Shown: positions 1-7,603 of the stretch, one piece after another | Layout of the letters: every line of letters starts with the position of its first letter | How positions within the stretch are numbered: the first letter of the stretch is position 1 | NCBI GenBank assembly: GCA_963850525.1 | Contig: CAWKLQ010000004.1 | Location: forward strand, 372,001-436,000 | Length of the DNA: 64,000 nucleotides | Direction: 5' to 3' | Source of the DNA: JAEMQF01 sp963850525 | Lineage (GTDB): Bacteria; Pseudomonadota; Gammaproteobacteria; Burkholderiales; Burkholderiaceae_C | Position numbers and translations under genes: made by a program | Notes under the pieces: model-generated | Told to the model about the DNA's origin: nothing | Databases searched by the model: none | The model's input: only the letters and a program-made list of their open reading frames with translations

Positions 1-534
1 GGCGGGCGCACCGCCCGAGACGTTGAAGACCTCGCTCAGGCTGTCGTAGCTCACCAGCTGGCCGGAAATCTCGTCTGCGACCTGGGCACCGCGCAGGCGC
101 CGCACCGACGCGTTGCCGATGAACTTGATGACGTTCGCCTTGCCGTCAACCTCCAGACGCTCGGCCTCGCCTTCGATGGTTTCGTCGACGTCGTCGCGCT
201 TTTGCCGAAACGTCGCCGGCCGTCCCGCACCGCCCAGCGCGAGCGCCGAGTGATAGCCCTCGGGCGTCTCGCGAACCTCGATGCGCGCCGCGCGGATCAG
301 CATCGTGCCCTTGGTGACGACGACGTTGCCGTTGAACACGACAAACTGGTTCAGCAAGTCGATCTTGCCCGGCTGATCCGACTCGACGTGCAGTGGCTTC
401 AGCCGGTCGGCGCGTTCCGCCATGGCGCCGCTTGCCAATCCCGCGCTCAGCGCGAGCAACAGAGCGTGGCCGAGCCCGCAGCGGCGGCGATTCGCGGCAC
501 GTCTGAAGAAGCCGAGGAAACAAGAAAAATTCAT
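1..534 (-). CDS. lptA: LptA-type lipopolysaccharide transport periplasmic protein (3' end outside window)
   Basis: LptA carries LPS across the periplasm from the LptB2FGC complex to LptD/LptE. The visible 178 residues start at an ATG at 534 with a basic then hydrophobic leader ending near ASGAMA. An OstA-like beta-jellyroll follows, with family-typical stretches: the ESDQPGKIDLLNQ and VFNGNVVVTKGTM motifs at about residues 49-80, and LEVDGKANVIKFIGNA near residue 135. The gene runs off the left edge, so its C-terminus and any lptB neighbour cannot be seen. It lies downstream of dsbA on the same strand with a 115-nt gap. The reading frame was translated by hand from the sequence; the longer open frame at 146-607 on this strand is out of frame and looks non-coding. 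Confidence 0.85.
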   Translation of the reverse strand, partial: MNFSCFLGFFRRAANRRRCGLGHALLLALSAGLASGAMAERADRLKPLHVESDQPGKIDLLNQFVVFNGNVVVTKGTMLIRAARIEVRETPEGYHSALALGGAGRPATFRQKRDDVDETIEGEAERLEVDGKANVIKFIGNASVRRLRGAQVADEISGQLVSYDSLSEVFNVSGGAPA

Positions 535-649
535 AAGGCACGAAACTTGCAGAACATTCTAGTCCCGGGTTTTCGCGCCCTGGCCTTCTACGCGTGCCCA
601 GGACCACCGATCAAGCCGCGAGCGCGCGGCTTGCATCACGCTGCGGGTC

Positions 650-1303
650 TCAGGAGCCGGTGCGCAGTCGCTTGAGCAGCGAATCCACCACCGCCAGCGA
701 CCGATCGTTCGACCCGGCGAGGCTGCCCGACGTGTAGAAGCGCCCCTGCACACCCAGGGCAGGAACGCCGTCGATCTTGTAGCCCTCGGACAACTGGTGC
801 GCCTGGCGCGCTTTGGTCTGTACCGAGAACGAATTGAAGACGTCGAGGAATTTGGCGCCGTCCACGCCGTTCTTGCTGACAAAGGCCGAGATCTCGGCGG
901 GCTTGTCGAGCGCCTGGCGTTCGTTGTGCATGGCGTAGAAGACCTTGCGATGCAAGGTCGCGACGAGCCCCATGGTCTCGATCGCGAAGTACAGGCGCTG
1001 GTGCGTGCCGTGCGGCTCCGGGCGGAACGCGACCGGTGCGCGCCGGAACACGACGTCGGCAGGCAGGGTTTTGGTCCACGCCTCCAGGGCCGGCTCGAAC
1101 TCGTTGCAATGCGGGCAGCCGTACCAGAAGAACTCGACGACTTCGAGCTTGCCGTGTGTCGGCGCGGGCAGCGGCTGGCTCAAGCGGACGTAATGCGTGC
1201 CCTCGACCGGGCCGCCCTGGGCGAATGCCGGTGGAGCAGCGACCAGGCCGGCGCCGGTCAGTGAGGCACCCAGCAGGCTGGCGGAAAAATTACGGCGTTT
1301 CAT
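650..1303 (-). CDS. dsbA: Thiol:disulfide interchange protein DsbA
   Basis: This is a periplasmic oxidase that introduces disulfide bonds into exported proteins and is normally re-oxidised by DsbB. The 217-residue product has a signal peptide (residues 1-29, ending near PPAFA). The thioredoxin-fold active site CPHC follows at about residue 68, in the context WYGCPHCNEFEP, and a DsbA helical insert is present. The cis-proline loop appears as GVPALGVQG near residue 180. The length matches betaproteobacterial DsbA. A GAGGA-like ribosome site precedes the ATG. It sits downstream of a SPOR-domain gene and argS, an order common in Burkholderiales. Confidence 0.95.
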   Translation of the reverse strand: MKRRNFSASLLGASLTGAGLVAAPPAFAQGGPVEGTHYVRLSQPLPAPTHGKLEVVEFFWYGCPHCNEFEPALEAWTKTLPADVVFRRAPVAFRPEPHGTHQRLYFAIETMGLVATLHRKVFYAMHNERQALDKPAEISAFVSKNGVDGAKFLDVFNSFSVQTKARQAHQLSEGYKIDGVPALGVQGRFYTSGSLAGSNDRSLAVVDSLLKRLRTGS

Positions 1304-1338
1304 GGAGTCAGTCCTCGTCAGTTCAAAAATCGATCAAG

Positions 1339-1351
1339 TCGCAACTTGCGA
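1339..1351. promoter_or_regulatory. Small perfect inverted repeat upstream of dsbA
   Basis: TCGCAA-C-TTGCGA is a perfect 6+1+6 palindrome about 36 nt upstream of the dsbA start codon, in the 101-nt gap between dsbA and the SPOR gene. It could be an operator. Nothing else in the sequence supports a function, and palindromes this short arise by chance. Confidence 0.2.
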
Positions 1352-1404
1352 GCAACAACAGAGTCGCGACACGTGGATAAAGTTCGCGGGCGGCGCTCAC
1401 TTGT

Positions 1405-2130
1405 CTAACGTTGCACGCGCACCAGGCTCGATTCGACACCCGCGCCCGTGAGTTTTTCCTTGGCGGCCTCGGCGTCGTCGCGTTTGTCGAAGGGCCCGAC
1501 GCGAACCCGGAACATGGTGCGTCCGCTTTGTTCGCGCTCGCTCAGGCGCGCCTCGAAACCGAGCATCGCCAGCTTCGCCCGCTGCTGTTCGGCTTCTTCG
1601 GTCTGGCCAAAGGCACCGGCCTGAACGAAATAGACGAACGGATCGGGGCCAGACCGGGCCACCGGCGCAGGCGTCGGCCGCGCGGGTGCCGACGCGGCAG
1701 CTGCGGTGGGTGCATCGCCGAGGATTGCCGCCGGATCGCGCACCGCAGTTGTCGGTGGCGCGGGCGGCCCGCCGCGCACGGCGGGGGCGTCGGTGAGCGG
1801 GCGGTTCGGTGCGGCACCGGTGGGTTGGGCGATCGCAGGTGGCGCCGCAGTGGCTGGCCGGCCTGCCGGCCCGGGCAACGCCGCCGCGCCGGACGCTGCG
1901 GCTTCCGGGCTCGGCGGTGCGATCGCCTTGCTGCGCAAGGCGCTGTTCGGATCCCAGTTCTTGTTCTTCTCGGACTCGGCAGCGTCTTGGTCGGCGGTGC
2001 GTTGCGGCACTTTGTTGACGAAAGGAATCGGCACCTTGTTCACGTAAATCGCCACGCCCAACGCGAGCGACAGGCCCACCAGCAGGCCCACGACCATCCC
2101 CATGAGAAAACCGCTGCCTTGCAGTTTCAT
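1405..2130 (-). CDS. SPOR-domain membrane protein (FtsN/DedD-like)
   Basis: This is a 241-residue bitopic inner-membrane protein. It has a short cytoplasmic N-terminus, one membrane segment at about residues 9-29 and a long Pro/Ala-rich periplasmic linker. The C-terminal SPOR domain (about residues 163-238) begins YFVQAGAFGQ and ends SLVRVQR. SPOR domains bind denuded glycan strands at the division septum, so a role in cell division or peptidoglycan remodelling is likely. Its ATG overlaps the argS stop codon by 4 bp, which implies translational coupling. The linker is low complexity, so only the membrane segment and SPOR domain are informative. Confidence 0.85.
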   Translation of the reverse strand: MKLQGSGFLMGMVVGLLVGLSLALGVAIYVNKVPIPFVNKVPQRTADQDAAESEKNKNWDPNSALRSKAIAPPSPEAAASGAAALPGPAGRPATAAPPAIAQPTGAAPNRPLTDAPAVRGGPPAPPTTAVRDPAAILGDAPTAAAASAPARPTPAPVARSGPDPFVYFVQAGAFGQTEEAEQQRAKLAMLGFEARLSEREQSGRTMFRVRVGPFDKRDDAEAAKEKLTGAGVESSLVRVQR

Positions 2131-3869
2131 GCGTTCTCCATTTTTCGCGCCGAGCTGCTCGTCATGCGCTCAGGCGCTGCCACGCCCAGCAGGCCGAGCG
2201 CATTCGCGATGACCTGGCGCGTCGCCATGAGCAGCGCAAGACGCGCCGCACTCAGCTCGGCGTCGTCGATGACGAAGCGCTCCGCCGCGTAATAGCTGTG
2301 AAAGGCGCCGGCCAGGCCGCGCAGGTAAAACGCCACGTCGTGCGGGGCCAGCCCGTCGCTGGCGTTGCTCAGCATCTCGGGGTAATCGGCGAGTTTGAGC
2401 AGCAGCGCGGTTTCGCTCGGCGCCACGAGCAAGGCCAGGTCGGGGTGGGCGAGGCTTTCGGCATTGCCGCCGTGCTCGAGGTATTGCTGCAGCACCGAGC
2501 AGATCCGCGCGTGCGCGTACTGCACGTAGAACACCGGGTTCTCGTCGTTTTGTTTCAGCGCGAGGTCGATGTCGAAGACGAACTCGGTGTCGGCCTTGCG
2601 GCTGATCATGAAAAAGCGCACCGCATCTCGGCTCGTCCACTCGATCAGGTCGTGCAAGGTCACGTAGCCGCCGCTGCGCTTGGAGATCTTCACCTCGACG
2701 CCGCCGCGCATCACCGTCACCATCTTGTGCAGCAGATAGTCGGGGAAGTTGGCGGGCGCAGTCGGATTCGCAGCGCGCACCCCAGCGCGCACCCGGGCCA
2801 TCGTGCCGTGATGGTCGGTGCCTTGGATGTTGATGGCCTTGTTGAAGCCGCGTTCGAGCTTGTTCACGTGGTAGGCGACGTCCGGGACGAAGTAGGTGTA
2901 TTGCGCTGCCTGCGTGCCTGGCGACGCCCCGGCAATCGACTTGCGCATCACGCGGTCCTTGTCGTCGCCGAAGTCGGTGCTGCGCAACCACAGCGCGCCG
3001 CCGTCTTCGAAGGTCTTGCCCGAGGCGATGAGGCGCTGCACGATGGCGTCGACGCGACCCGAGGAGTAGAGGCTCGACTCGAGGTAGTAGTTGTCGAAGC
3101 GCACGCCGAAAGCACGCAAGTCCAGGTCTTGCTCGTGGCGCAGGTAGGCGACGGCAAACTGCCGAATCGCGTCGACATCGTCGATCGCGCCGGAGGCGGT
3201 GAACTCGCGGTCGTCGGCGTGCACCGTCTTGCGCTCGCGAAACGCCGTGGCAATGTCGCCGATGTAGTCGCCGTTGTAAGCATCGGTAGGCCAGGCGGGG
3301 TCGCCGGGCGCCAGGCCACGCAGGCGTGCCTGGACGGAGCGCGCCAGATTTTCGATCTGGGCGCCGGCGTCGTTGTAATAGAACTCGCGCGTCACGCTCC
3401 AGCCCTGCGTCTCGAACAGGTTGCAGATCGCGTCGCCCAGCGCCGCCTGGCGCGCGTGCCCGACATGCAGCGGGCCGGTGGGATTGGCCGAAACGAACTC
3501 GACCAGGACTTTGGCGTCGTTGCGCGGCTTGCAGCCGAACTGCAGCCCTTGCGCAAGCACTTCGGCGACCACCGCCTGGCGCGCCGCGGCCGTGAGGCGC
3601 AGGTTGATGAAACCCGGCCCGGCGATTTCGAGCGCCGCAACGAGCCGCTGCACCGCGGCTTGCTGCTTCAGCGCGGCAATCAACGCCAACGCGACGTCGC
3701 GCGGCGCGCGGCCGAGCGCCTTGGCCAGCTGCAGCGCGGCGGTGCACGCCAGGTCACCGTGAGCGGCGAGTTTGGGCGACTCGAATGCCGCCGCGACCCC
3801 GGCGCCGGGGCTGACTTCGCGAATCGCCACGTGCAGCGCCGCGAGCAGCTCCTGTTTGGCTTGGATCAT
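2127..3869 (-). CDS. argS: Arginyl-tRNA synthetase
   Basis: A class I aminoacyl-tRNA synthetase that charges tRNA-Arg in the cytoplasm. The 580-residue product has the ArgS N-terminal additional domain and the HIGH-type motif HVGH at residues 135-138, after FVSANPTGPL. A KISKRSGG segment stands in for KMSKS, and a DALR anticodon-binding domain forms the C-terminus. The length is normal for the family. It is the first gene of the argS-SPOR-dsbA-lptA run on the minus strand and diverges from the kinase gene. Confidence 0.97.
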   Translation of the reverse strand: MIQAKQELLAALHVAIREVSPGAGVAAAFESPKLAAHGDLACTAALQLAKALGRAPRDVALALIAALKQQAAVQRLVAALEIAGPGFINLRLTAAARQAVVAEVLAQGLQFGCKPRNDAKVLVEFVSANPTGPLHVGHARQAALGDAICNLFETQGWSVTREFYYNDAGAQIENLARSVQARLRGLAPGDPAWPTDAYNGDYIGDIATAFRERKTVHADDREFTASGAIDDVDAIRQFAVAYLRHEQDLDLRAFGVRFDNYYLESSLYSSGRVDAIVQRLIASGKTFEDGGALWLRSTDFGDDKDRVMRKSIAGASPGTQAAQYTYFVPDVAYHVNKLERGFNKAINIQGTDHHGTMARVRAGVRAANPTAPANFPDYLLHKMVTVMRGGVEVKISKRSGGYVTLHDLIEWTSRDAVRFFMISRKADTEFVFDIDLALKQNDENPVFYVQYAHARICSVLQQYLEHGGNAESLAHPDLALLVAPSETALLLKLADYPEMLSNASDGLAPHDVAFYLRGLAGAFHSYYAAERFVIDDAELSAARLALLMATRQVIANALGLLGVAAPERMTSSSARKMENA

Positions 3870-4018
3870 GGCGCGATTCTACGTTTCGCCTATCGCACTG
3901 GCGCGAACCTCGTGCAGGGGCGTGGTTTGTGCCAATTTCTCCGCAGGTCGCGCGACAACGCGGCAAATTCGACATGCAATCATGGAGCCCGCCAGCGCAC
4001 CGACGCAGCGCAACCCCG

Positions 4019-5380
4019 ATGTCCACCACCGAACTTCAAGCCAGGCCCCGCGCCTCCCAGCGCCCGCACGAGCCGCAGCAGATCGGCAAATACCGGGTAC
4101 TGGCCAAGCTCGGCGAAGGTGCCACGAGCGAAGTCTTCAAGTGCCGCGACGACTTCGCGGAGCGCGACGTCGCGGTCAAGCTGGTGCGAGCGGTGGTGCT
4201 CGGCGACGGGCTGGACAGCCGCTACATCGAGCGCTTCTTCGCCACCGAAGCCGCCCTGGTGGGGCGCTTGCAGCACCCCAACATCGTGCAGCTCTACGAT
4301 GCGGTGGCCGACCCGCTGCAACCGTATCTGGTGATGGAGTATGTGGCGGGCAGCACGCTGCGCCCGTACTGCAGCCCGGACCAGCTGCTGCCGCTCGAGC
4401 TGATCGTCGAACTCGGCTTCAAGTGCGCCATGGCGCTGGGCTACGTGGCGCGCCAAGGCGTCGTGCACCGCGACGTCAAACCGGCCAACCTGCTGGTGGA
4501 GATGACGAACGGCGCGATCACCGGCATCAAGGTCAGCGACTTCGGCAGCGCCTTGAACCTCGGCTCGGACCTCACCCACATCGACCGCGTCGGCTCGCTC
4601 GCGTACGCCTCGCCCGAGCAGCTCGAGGGCGGGCGCCTGGACAGCCGCTCCGACATGTACTCGCTGGGCGCCGTGCTCTACCACCTGATCGCCGGGCGTG
4701 CACCGCTGGACGCCGAGTCGCCCGCGGCGATGATGCAGCAGATCTACCATCAACGCCCGGAGGCACTTGTGCCGCTGCGCGCCGGCGTCGACCCGGCGCT
4801 GGACGCGGTGATCCAGCGCGCCCTGGCCAAGCTCCCGAAGGACCGCTACCCCGACTGGGACGCTTTTGCGCAGGCGCTCGCGGACCTGGTGGCGAATCAG
4901 TTGATCCCGCGCGGCGAAAGCCAAAGCGTGCTCGACTCGGAGCGCTTCACGCTGCTGCGCCAGCTCGAGTTCTTTGCCGAATTCGGCGACGTCGACCTGT
5001 GGGATGTCGTGCACCGCGCGCGCTGGCAGCGCTTCCCCGTCGGCCAGTCGCTCTATCGCAAAGGCGATGCGGGCGACAGCTTTCACATCATCGCGCAGGG
5101 CGAAGTCGAAGTCTTTCGCGATGGCGACAAAGTCGCGCGCCTCGGCGCCGGTACCTCGGTGGGCGAAATGGCCTACCTTGCGCCGAGCGCTGCTCTGCGC
5201 AAACACAGTGCCGACGTGCACGTCACGAAGCCGACCGCGAGCGTGTCGTTCACGCCGCAGACGCTGGCCAGGCTCAACCCGACGACGCGTCACGCCTTCG
5301 ACCAGGCGTTCATCCGCGTGCTGGTGCGCCGGCTGCACGCCGCCCACGAGTCGATGGCGCACCCGCGCCGGGTGCTTTAG
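4019..5380 (+). CDS. Serine/threonine protein kinase fused to a cyclic-nucleotide-binding domain
   Basis: The N-terminal Hanks-type kinase begins at IGKYRVLAKLGEG (about residue 22). It has the VAIK-type lysine in VAVKLVR, the catalytic HRDVKPANLL loop at about residue 149, DFG at about residue 174 and an APE-like ASPEQ segment, so it looks catalytically competent. A cyclic-nucleotide-binding-like domain occupies about residues 338-412, with the FHIIAQGEVEVF and VGEMAYL signatures. No membrane segment is visible, so it is probably cytosolic. Starts at 3929 (GTG) and 3974 (ATG) are also possible; 4019 was chosen because it gives a compact N-terminus close to the kinase fold. No ribosome site decides this. 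Confidence 0.85.
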   Translation: MSTTELQARPRASQRPHEPQQIGKYRVLAKLGEGATSEVFKCRDDFAERDVAVKLVRAVVLGDGLDSRYIERFFATEAALVGRLQHPNIVQLYDAVADPLQPYLVMEYVAGSTLRPYCSPDQLLPLELIVELGFKCAMALGYVARQGVVHRDVKPANLLVEMTNGAITGIKVSDFGSALNLGSDLTHIDRVGSLAYASPEQLEGGRLDSRSDMYSLGAVLYHLIAGRAPLDAESPAAMMQQIYHQRPEALVPLRAGVDPALDAVIQRALAKLPKDRYPDWDAFAQALADLVANQLIPRGESQSVLDSERFTLLRQLEFFAEFGDVDLWDVVHRARWQRFPVGQSLYRKGDAGDSFHIIAQGEVEVFRDGDKVARLGAGTSVGEMAYLAPSAALRKHSADVHVTKPTASVSFTPQTLARLNPTTRHAFDQAFIRVLVRRLHAAHESMAHPRRVL

Positions 5381-5438
5381 CCAGGGTTCCGCTGCGCCGG
5401 GTGTGCACCGATTCTTCCGGTGAGCCGTTCTAAGGTGT

Positions 5439-5474
5439 CGCCGGCCGCGGGATATGTTCCAATCCCGGCCGGCG
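5439..5474 (+). promoter_or_regulatory. Strong GC-rich hairpin in the psiF leader
   Basis: The arms CGCCGGCCGCGGGAT and ATCCCGGCCGGCG pair around an 8-nt loop with a 2-nt bulge. The hairpin lies between the kinase stop (5380) and the ribosome site of the next gene. It has no following T-run, so it is not a classical terminator. It could separate the two transcripts or affect translation of the small downstream gene. Confidence 0.4.
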
Positions 5475-5506
5475 ACAACCGCCCCCACTACCCTTCAGGA
5501 GATCGA

Positions 5507-5797
5507 ATGAAAAAGCTGATCACGGTGCTCGTCCTTTCGCTGGCCGCGCTCACCACCCCGTCCTTTGCCGCCGATGAAGCCAAAGCCGGCGCCTCCTGCG
5601 ACGCGCAGGCCACCGAAAAGAAACTCGCTGGCGCGGCGAAGAACAGTTTCTTGAAGAAGTGCAAGGCCGATGCCAAGCCCGCTGCAGCCATGGCGAGCCC
5701 TGAGTGCGAGAAGTCCGCGGCTGACAAGAAACTGCACGGCGCGGCGAAGAACAGCCATGTCAAGAAGTGCATGGCCGACGCCAAGCCGAAGGCCTGA
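5507..5797 (+). CDS. psiF: PsiF-repeat small exported protein
   Basis: A 96-residue product with a cleavable signal peptide (MKKLITVLVLSL, cleavage near SFA-A). It then has two PsiF-type repeats, each a Cys-containing, Lys/Ala-rich unit with a KLHGAAKNSHVKKC-like core, at about residues 30-55 and 65-90. In enterobacteria psiF is induced by phosphate starvation; its molecular role is unknown. The ATG is chosen because AGGAG lies 5 nt upstream and the signal peptide starts there; a longer in-frame extension to 5420 has no such support. I could not recognise a Pho box. Confidence 0.85.
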   Translation: MKKLITVLVLSLAALTTPSFAADEAKAGASCDAQATEKKLAGAAKNSFLKKCKADAKPAAAMASPECEKSAADKKLHGAAKNSHVKKCMADAKPKA

Positions 5798-5821
5798 GCG
5801 CAAGCCGCAGGTCCAAGCGTC

Positions 5822-5850
5822 AGGGCGCCGCGCAGCGCCCTCCTTTTCTT
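5822..5850 (+). terminator. Rho-independent terminator after psiF
   Basis: AGGGCGC and GCGCCCT form a 7-bp stem with a 6-nt loop, followed by CCTTTTCTT. It lies 24 nt past the psiF stop and ends at the stop codon of the convergent LysR gene. Confidence 0.7.
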
Positions 5851-6767
5851 CAAGGGCTTGCGCGGTGGACCCAGTACGCCGGGTCGCCGTAAGCGCCCTT
5901 GAGAAAGTCGATCCACAAGCGCACGCGCAGCGGCAAGTGTTTGGCGTGTGCAAAGACCGCGTAAATGCCGTTGGGTGGGGCGATGAATTCGTCCAGCACT
6001 GTGCGCAGCTTGCCGGTCGCAATCTCCTGTTCGACTTCCCAGGTCGAGCGCCAGGCCAGCCCCAGGCCGGCGACGCACCAGTCGTGCAGCACCTGACCGT
6101 CGGTGCAGTTCAGCCGGCCGCTCGGTCGCAAGTGGGTCACGGCGCCGTCGATGCTGAAGGCCCAACCGCGCGTCTGGCTCGCGTCGATGCTCAAGGTCAG
6201 GCACTCGTGGCGCGTCAGTTCGCTCGGATGGCGCGGCACGCCGGCGCGATCGAGGTAGGCGGGCGCGGCGACGCACAGGCGCCGGTTGTCGGCCAGGCGC
6301 ACGCTGATCAGGCTGCTGTCGGGCAAGTCGCCGACGCGCACCGCGCAATCGACGCCTTCATTGACGATGTCGACGACCCGATCGCTCAGGTTCAGGGAAA
6401 TTTCGAGGTCCGGGTGCTGCTGCAGAAAGCGCGGCACGAGGGGCGCGACGTGGCGTCGCCCGAACCCGGCCGGCGCGGTCAGCCGCAAATGGCCGCTCGC
6501 CTTGACGCTGCCCTGGCTGATGCGCGCCTCGGACGCGGCGATCTCGCCCAGGAGCCGCTGGCAGTCTTCGAGGAAGGCGTTGCCCTCCGGGGTCAGGCTG
6601 ATGCGCCGCGTCGTTCGCACGAGCAGTTTCACGCCCAGGCGCGCTTCGAGCGCGTCAATGTGGCGCCCGATCGCCGCAGGCGCCATGCCCTGGGCGTGGC
6701 CCACCGCCGTGAGGCTGCCCTTGTTCGCGACGGCGACGAAGGACTCGATTTGTGCCAGCCTGTCCAT
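5850..6767 (-). CDS. LysR-family transcriptional regulator
   Basis: A 305-residue LTTR with an N-terminal winged helix-turn-helix (MDRLAQIESFVAVANKGSLTAV onward, residues 1-60). A periplasmic-binding-protein-like effector domain follows, typical of the CrgA/DsdC-like clade (GHLRLTAPAGFGRRH at about 92-106). It diverges from the HAD-dehalogenase / malate-synthase run with a 122-nt gap. LysR proteins often control the divergent gene, so the HAD gene or the run behind it is the likeliest target. This is inferred from position only. Confidence 0.93.
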   Translation of the reverse strand: MDRLAQIESFVAVANKGSLTAVGHAQGMAPAAIGRHIDALEARLGVKLLVRTTRRISLTPEGNAFLEDCQRLLGEIAASEARISQGSVKASGHLRLTAPAGFGRRHVAPLVPRFLQQHPDLEISLNLSDRVVDIVNEGVDCAVRVGDLPDSSLISVRLADNRRLCVAAPAYLDRAGVPRHPSELTRHECLTLSIDASQTRGWAFSIDGAVTHLRPSGRLNCTDGQVLHDWCVAGLGLAWRSTWEVEQEIATGKLRTVLDEFIAPPNGIYAVFAHAKHLPLRVRLWIDFLKGAYGDPAYWVHRASP

Positions 6768-6889
6768 GGGCGCGAATTATGGGCGGGCCGCGGCGCGCAC
6801 CCTGGCGTGCACGATTGGCCCGGATTCGTCAGAGTTCCTCATGCATCCGGCCGGGCAATCGAGCCGCACAAATCGAATAAATTGCACGC

Positions 6890-7579
6890 ATGACATCGCC
6901 GCCGCGCCACCGCCCCCAAGCCGTGCTGTTCGACGCCTACGGCACGCTGTTCGATGTCTACAGCGTCGGCGCGCTGGCCGAAGCCTTGTTCCCCGGCGCG
7001 GGCGAACGCCTGAGCCTGCTGTGGCGCGACAAGCAGATCGAATACAGCCGGCTGCGTTCGATGAGTGCGCGTTACCAGCCGTTTTGGGAAGTCACACGCG
7101 ACGCTCTGCGCTTTGCGTGCGCCCGACTCGGCTTGAGCCTGGACAGCGAATCCGAAGAGCGCCTGATGGCCCAGTATCGACAGCTCGACGCCTTCGCCGA
7201 GAATCGCGACGTGCTCGCCGCCTTGGCGCAGCGCAAGGTGCGCGCCGGCATCCTGAGCAATGGCGATCCGGACATGTTGGCGGCGGCGGTCGCGCACGCC
7301 GGTTTCAGCGCCTGGCTCGACCCGGTCTTGAGCGTGCAGGCGACGCAACGCTTCAAGACCGACCCGGCGACCTACGCCCTGGGCACCGCGGCGCTCGGCC
7401 TGAATGCTGCAGACGTTCTGTTCGTCTCGAGCAATGGCTGGGACGCGATCGGCGCGACCTGGTTCGGCTACACGACACTGTGGGTGAACCGCGCCGGCCT
7501 GCCGCTCGAGCAGCTTGGGACCGAGCCGACCCGAACCGGCTCGAGCTTGCGCGACGTGCTTCACTTCTTCCCCGTTTGA
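6890..7579 (+). CDS. Haloacid dehalogenase type II (HAD superfamily)
   Basis: A 229-residue cytosolic HAD hydrolase of the (S)-2-haloacid dehalogenase class. Motif I is LFDAYGTLFD with the nucleophile Asp near residue 16, motif II is ILSNGDP and the motif III lysine is in RFKTDPATY. The class signature VSSNGWDAIGATWFGY is at about residues 178-193. Family members hydrolyse 2-haloalkanoates to 2-hydroxyalkanoates, and some act on other small acids. It is followed by malate synthase G 24 nt away, so processing of glycolate or glyoxylate-related C2 acids is conceivable. An A+T-rich stretch just before the start (around 6869-6885) may hold its promoter. Confidence 0.9.
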   Translation: MTSPPRHRPQAVLFDAYGTLFDVYSVGALAEALFPGAGERLSLLWRDKQIEYSRLRSMSARYQPFWEVTRDALRFACARLGLSLDSESEERLMAQYRQLDAFAENRDVLAALAQRKVRAGILSNGDPDMLAAAVAHAGFSAWLDPVLSVQATQRFKTDPATYALGTAALGLNAADVLFVSSNGWDAIGATWFGYTTLWVNRAGLPLEQLGTEPTRTGSSLRDVLHFFPV

Positions 7580-7603
7580 ATCGCCTCTCGTGCAGGACTG
7601 CGC

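Noticed and set aside
146..607. Minus-strand frame starting at 607 as the first gene
   Set aside because: It is in a different frame from the LptA coding sequence that I could translate continuously from 534 to the window edge.
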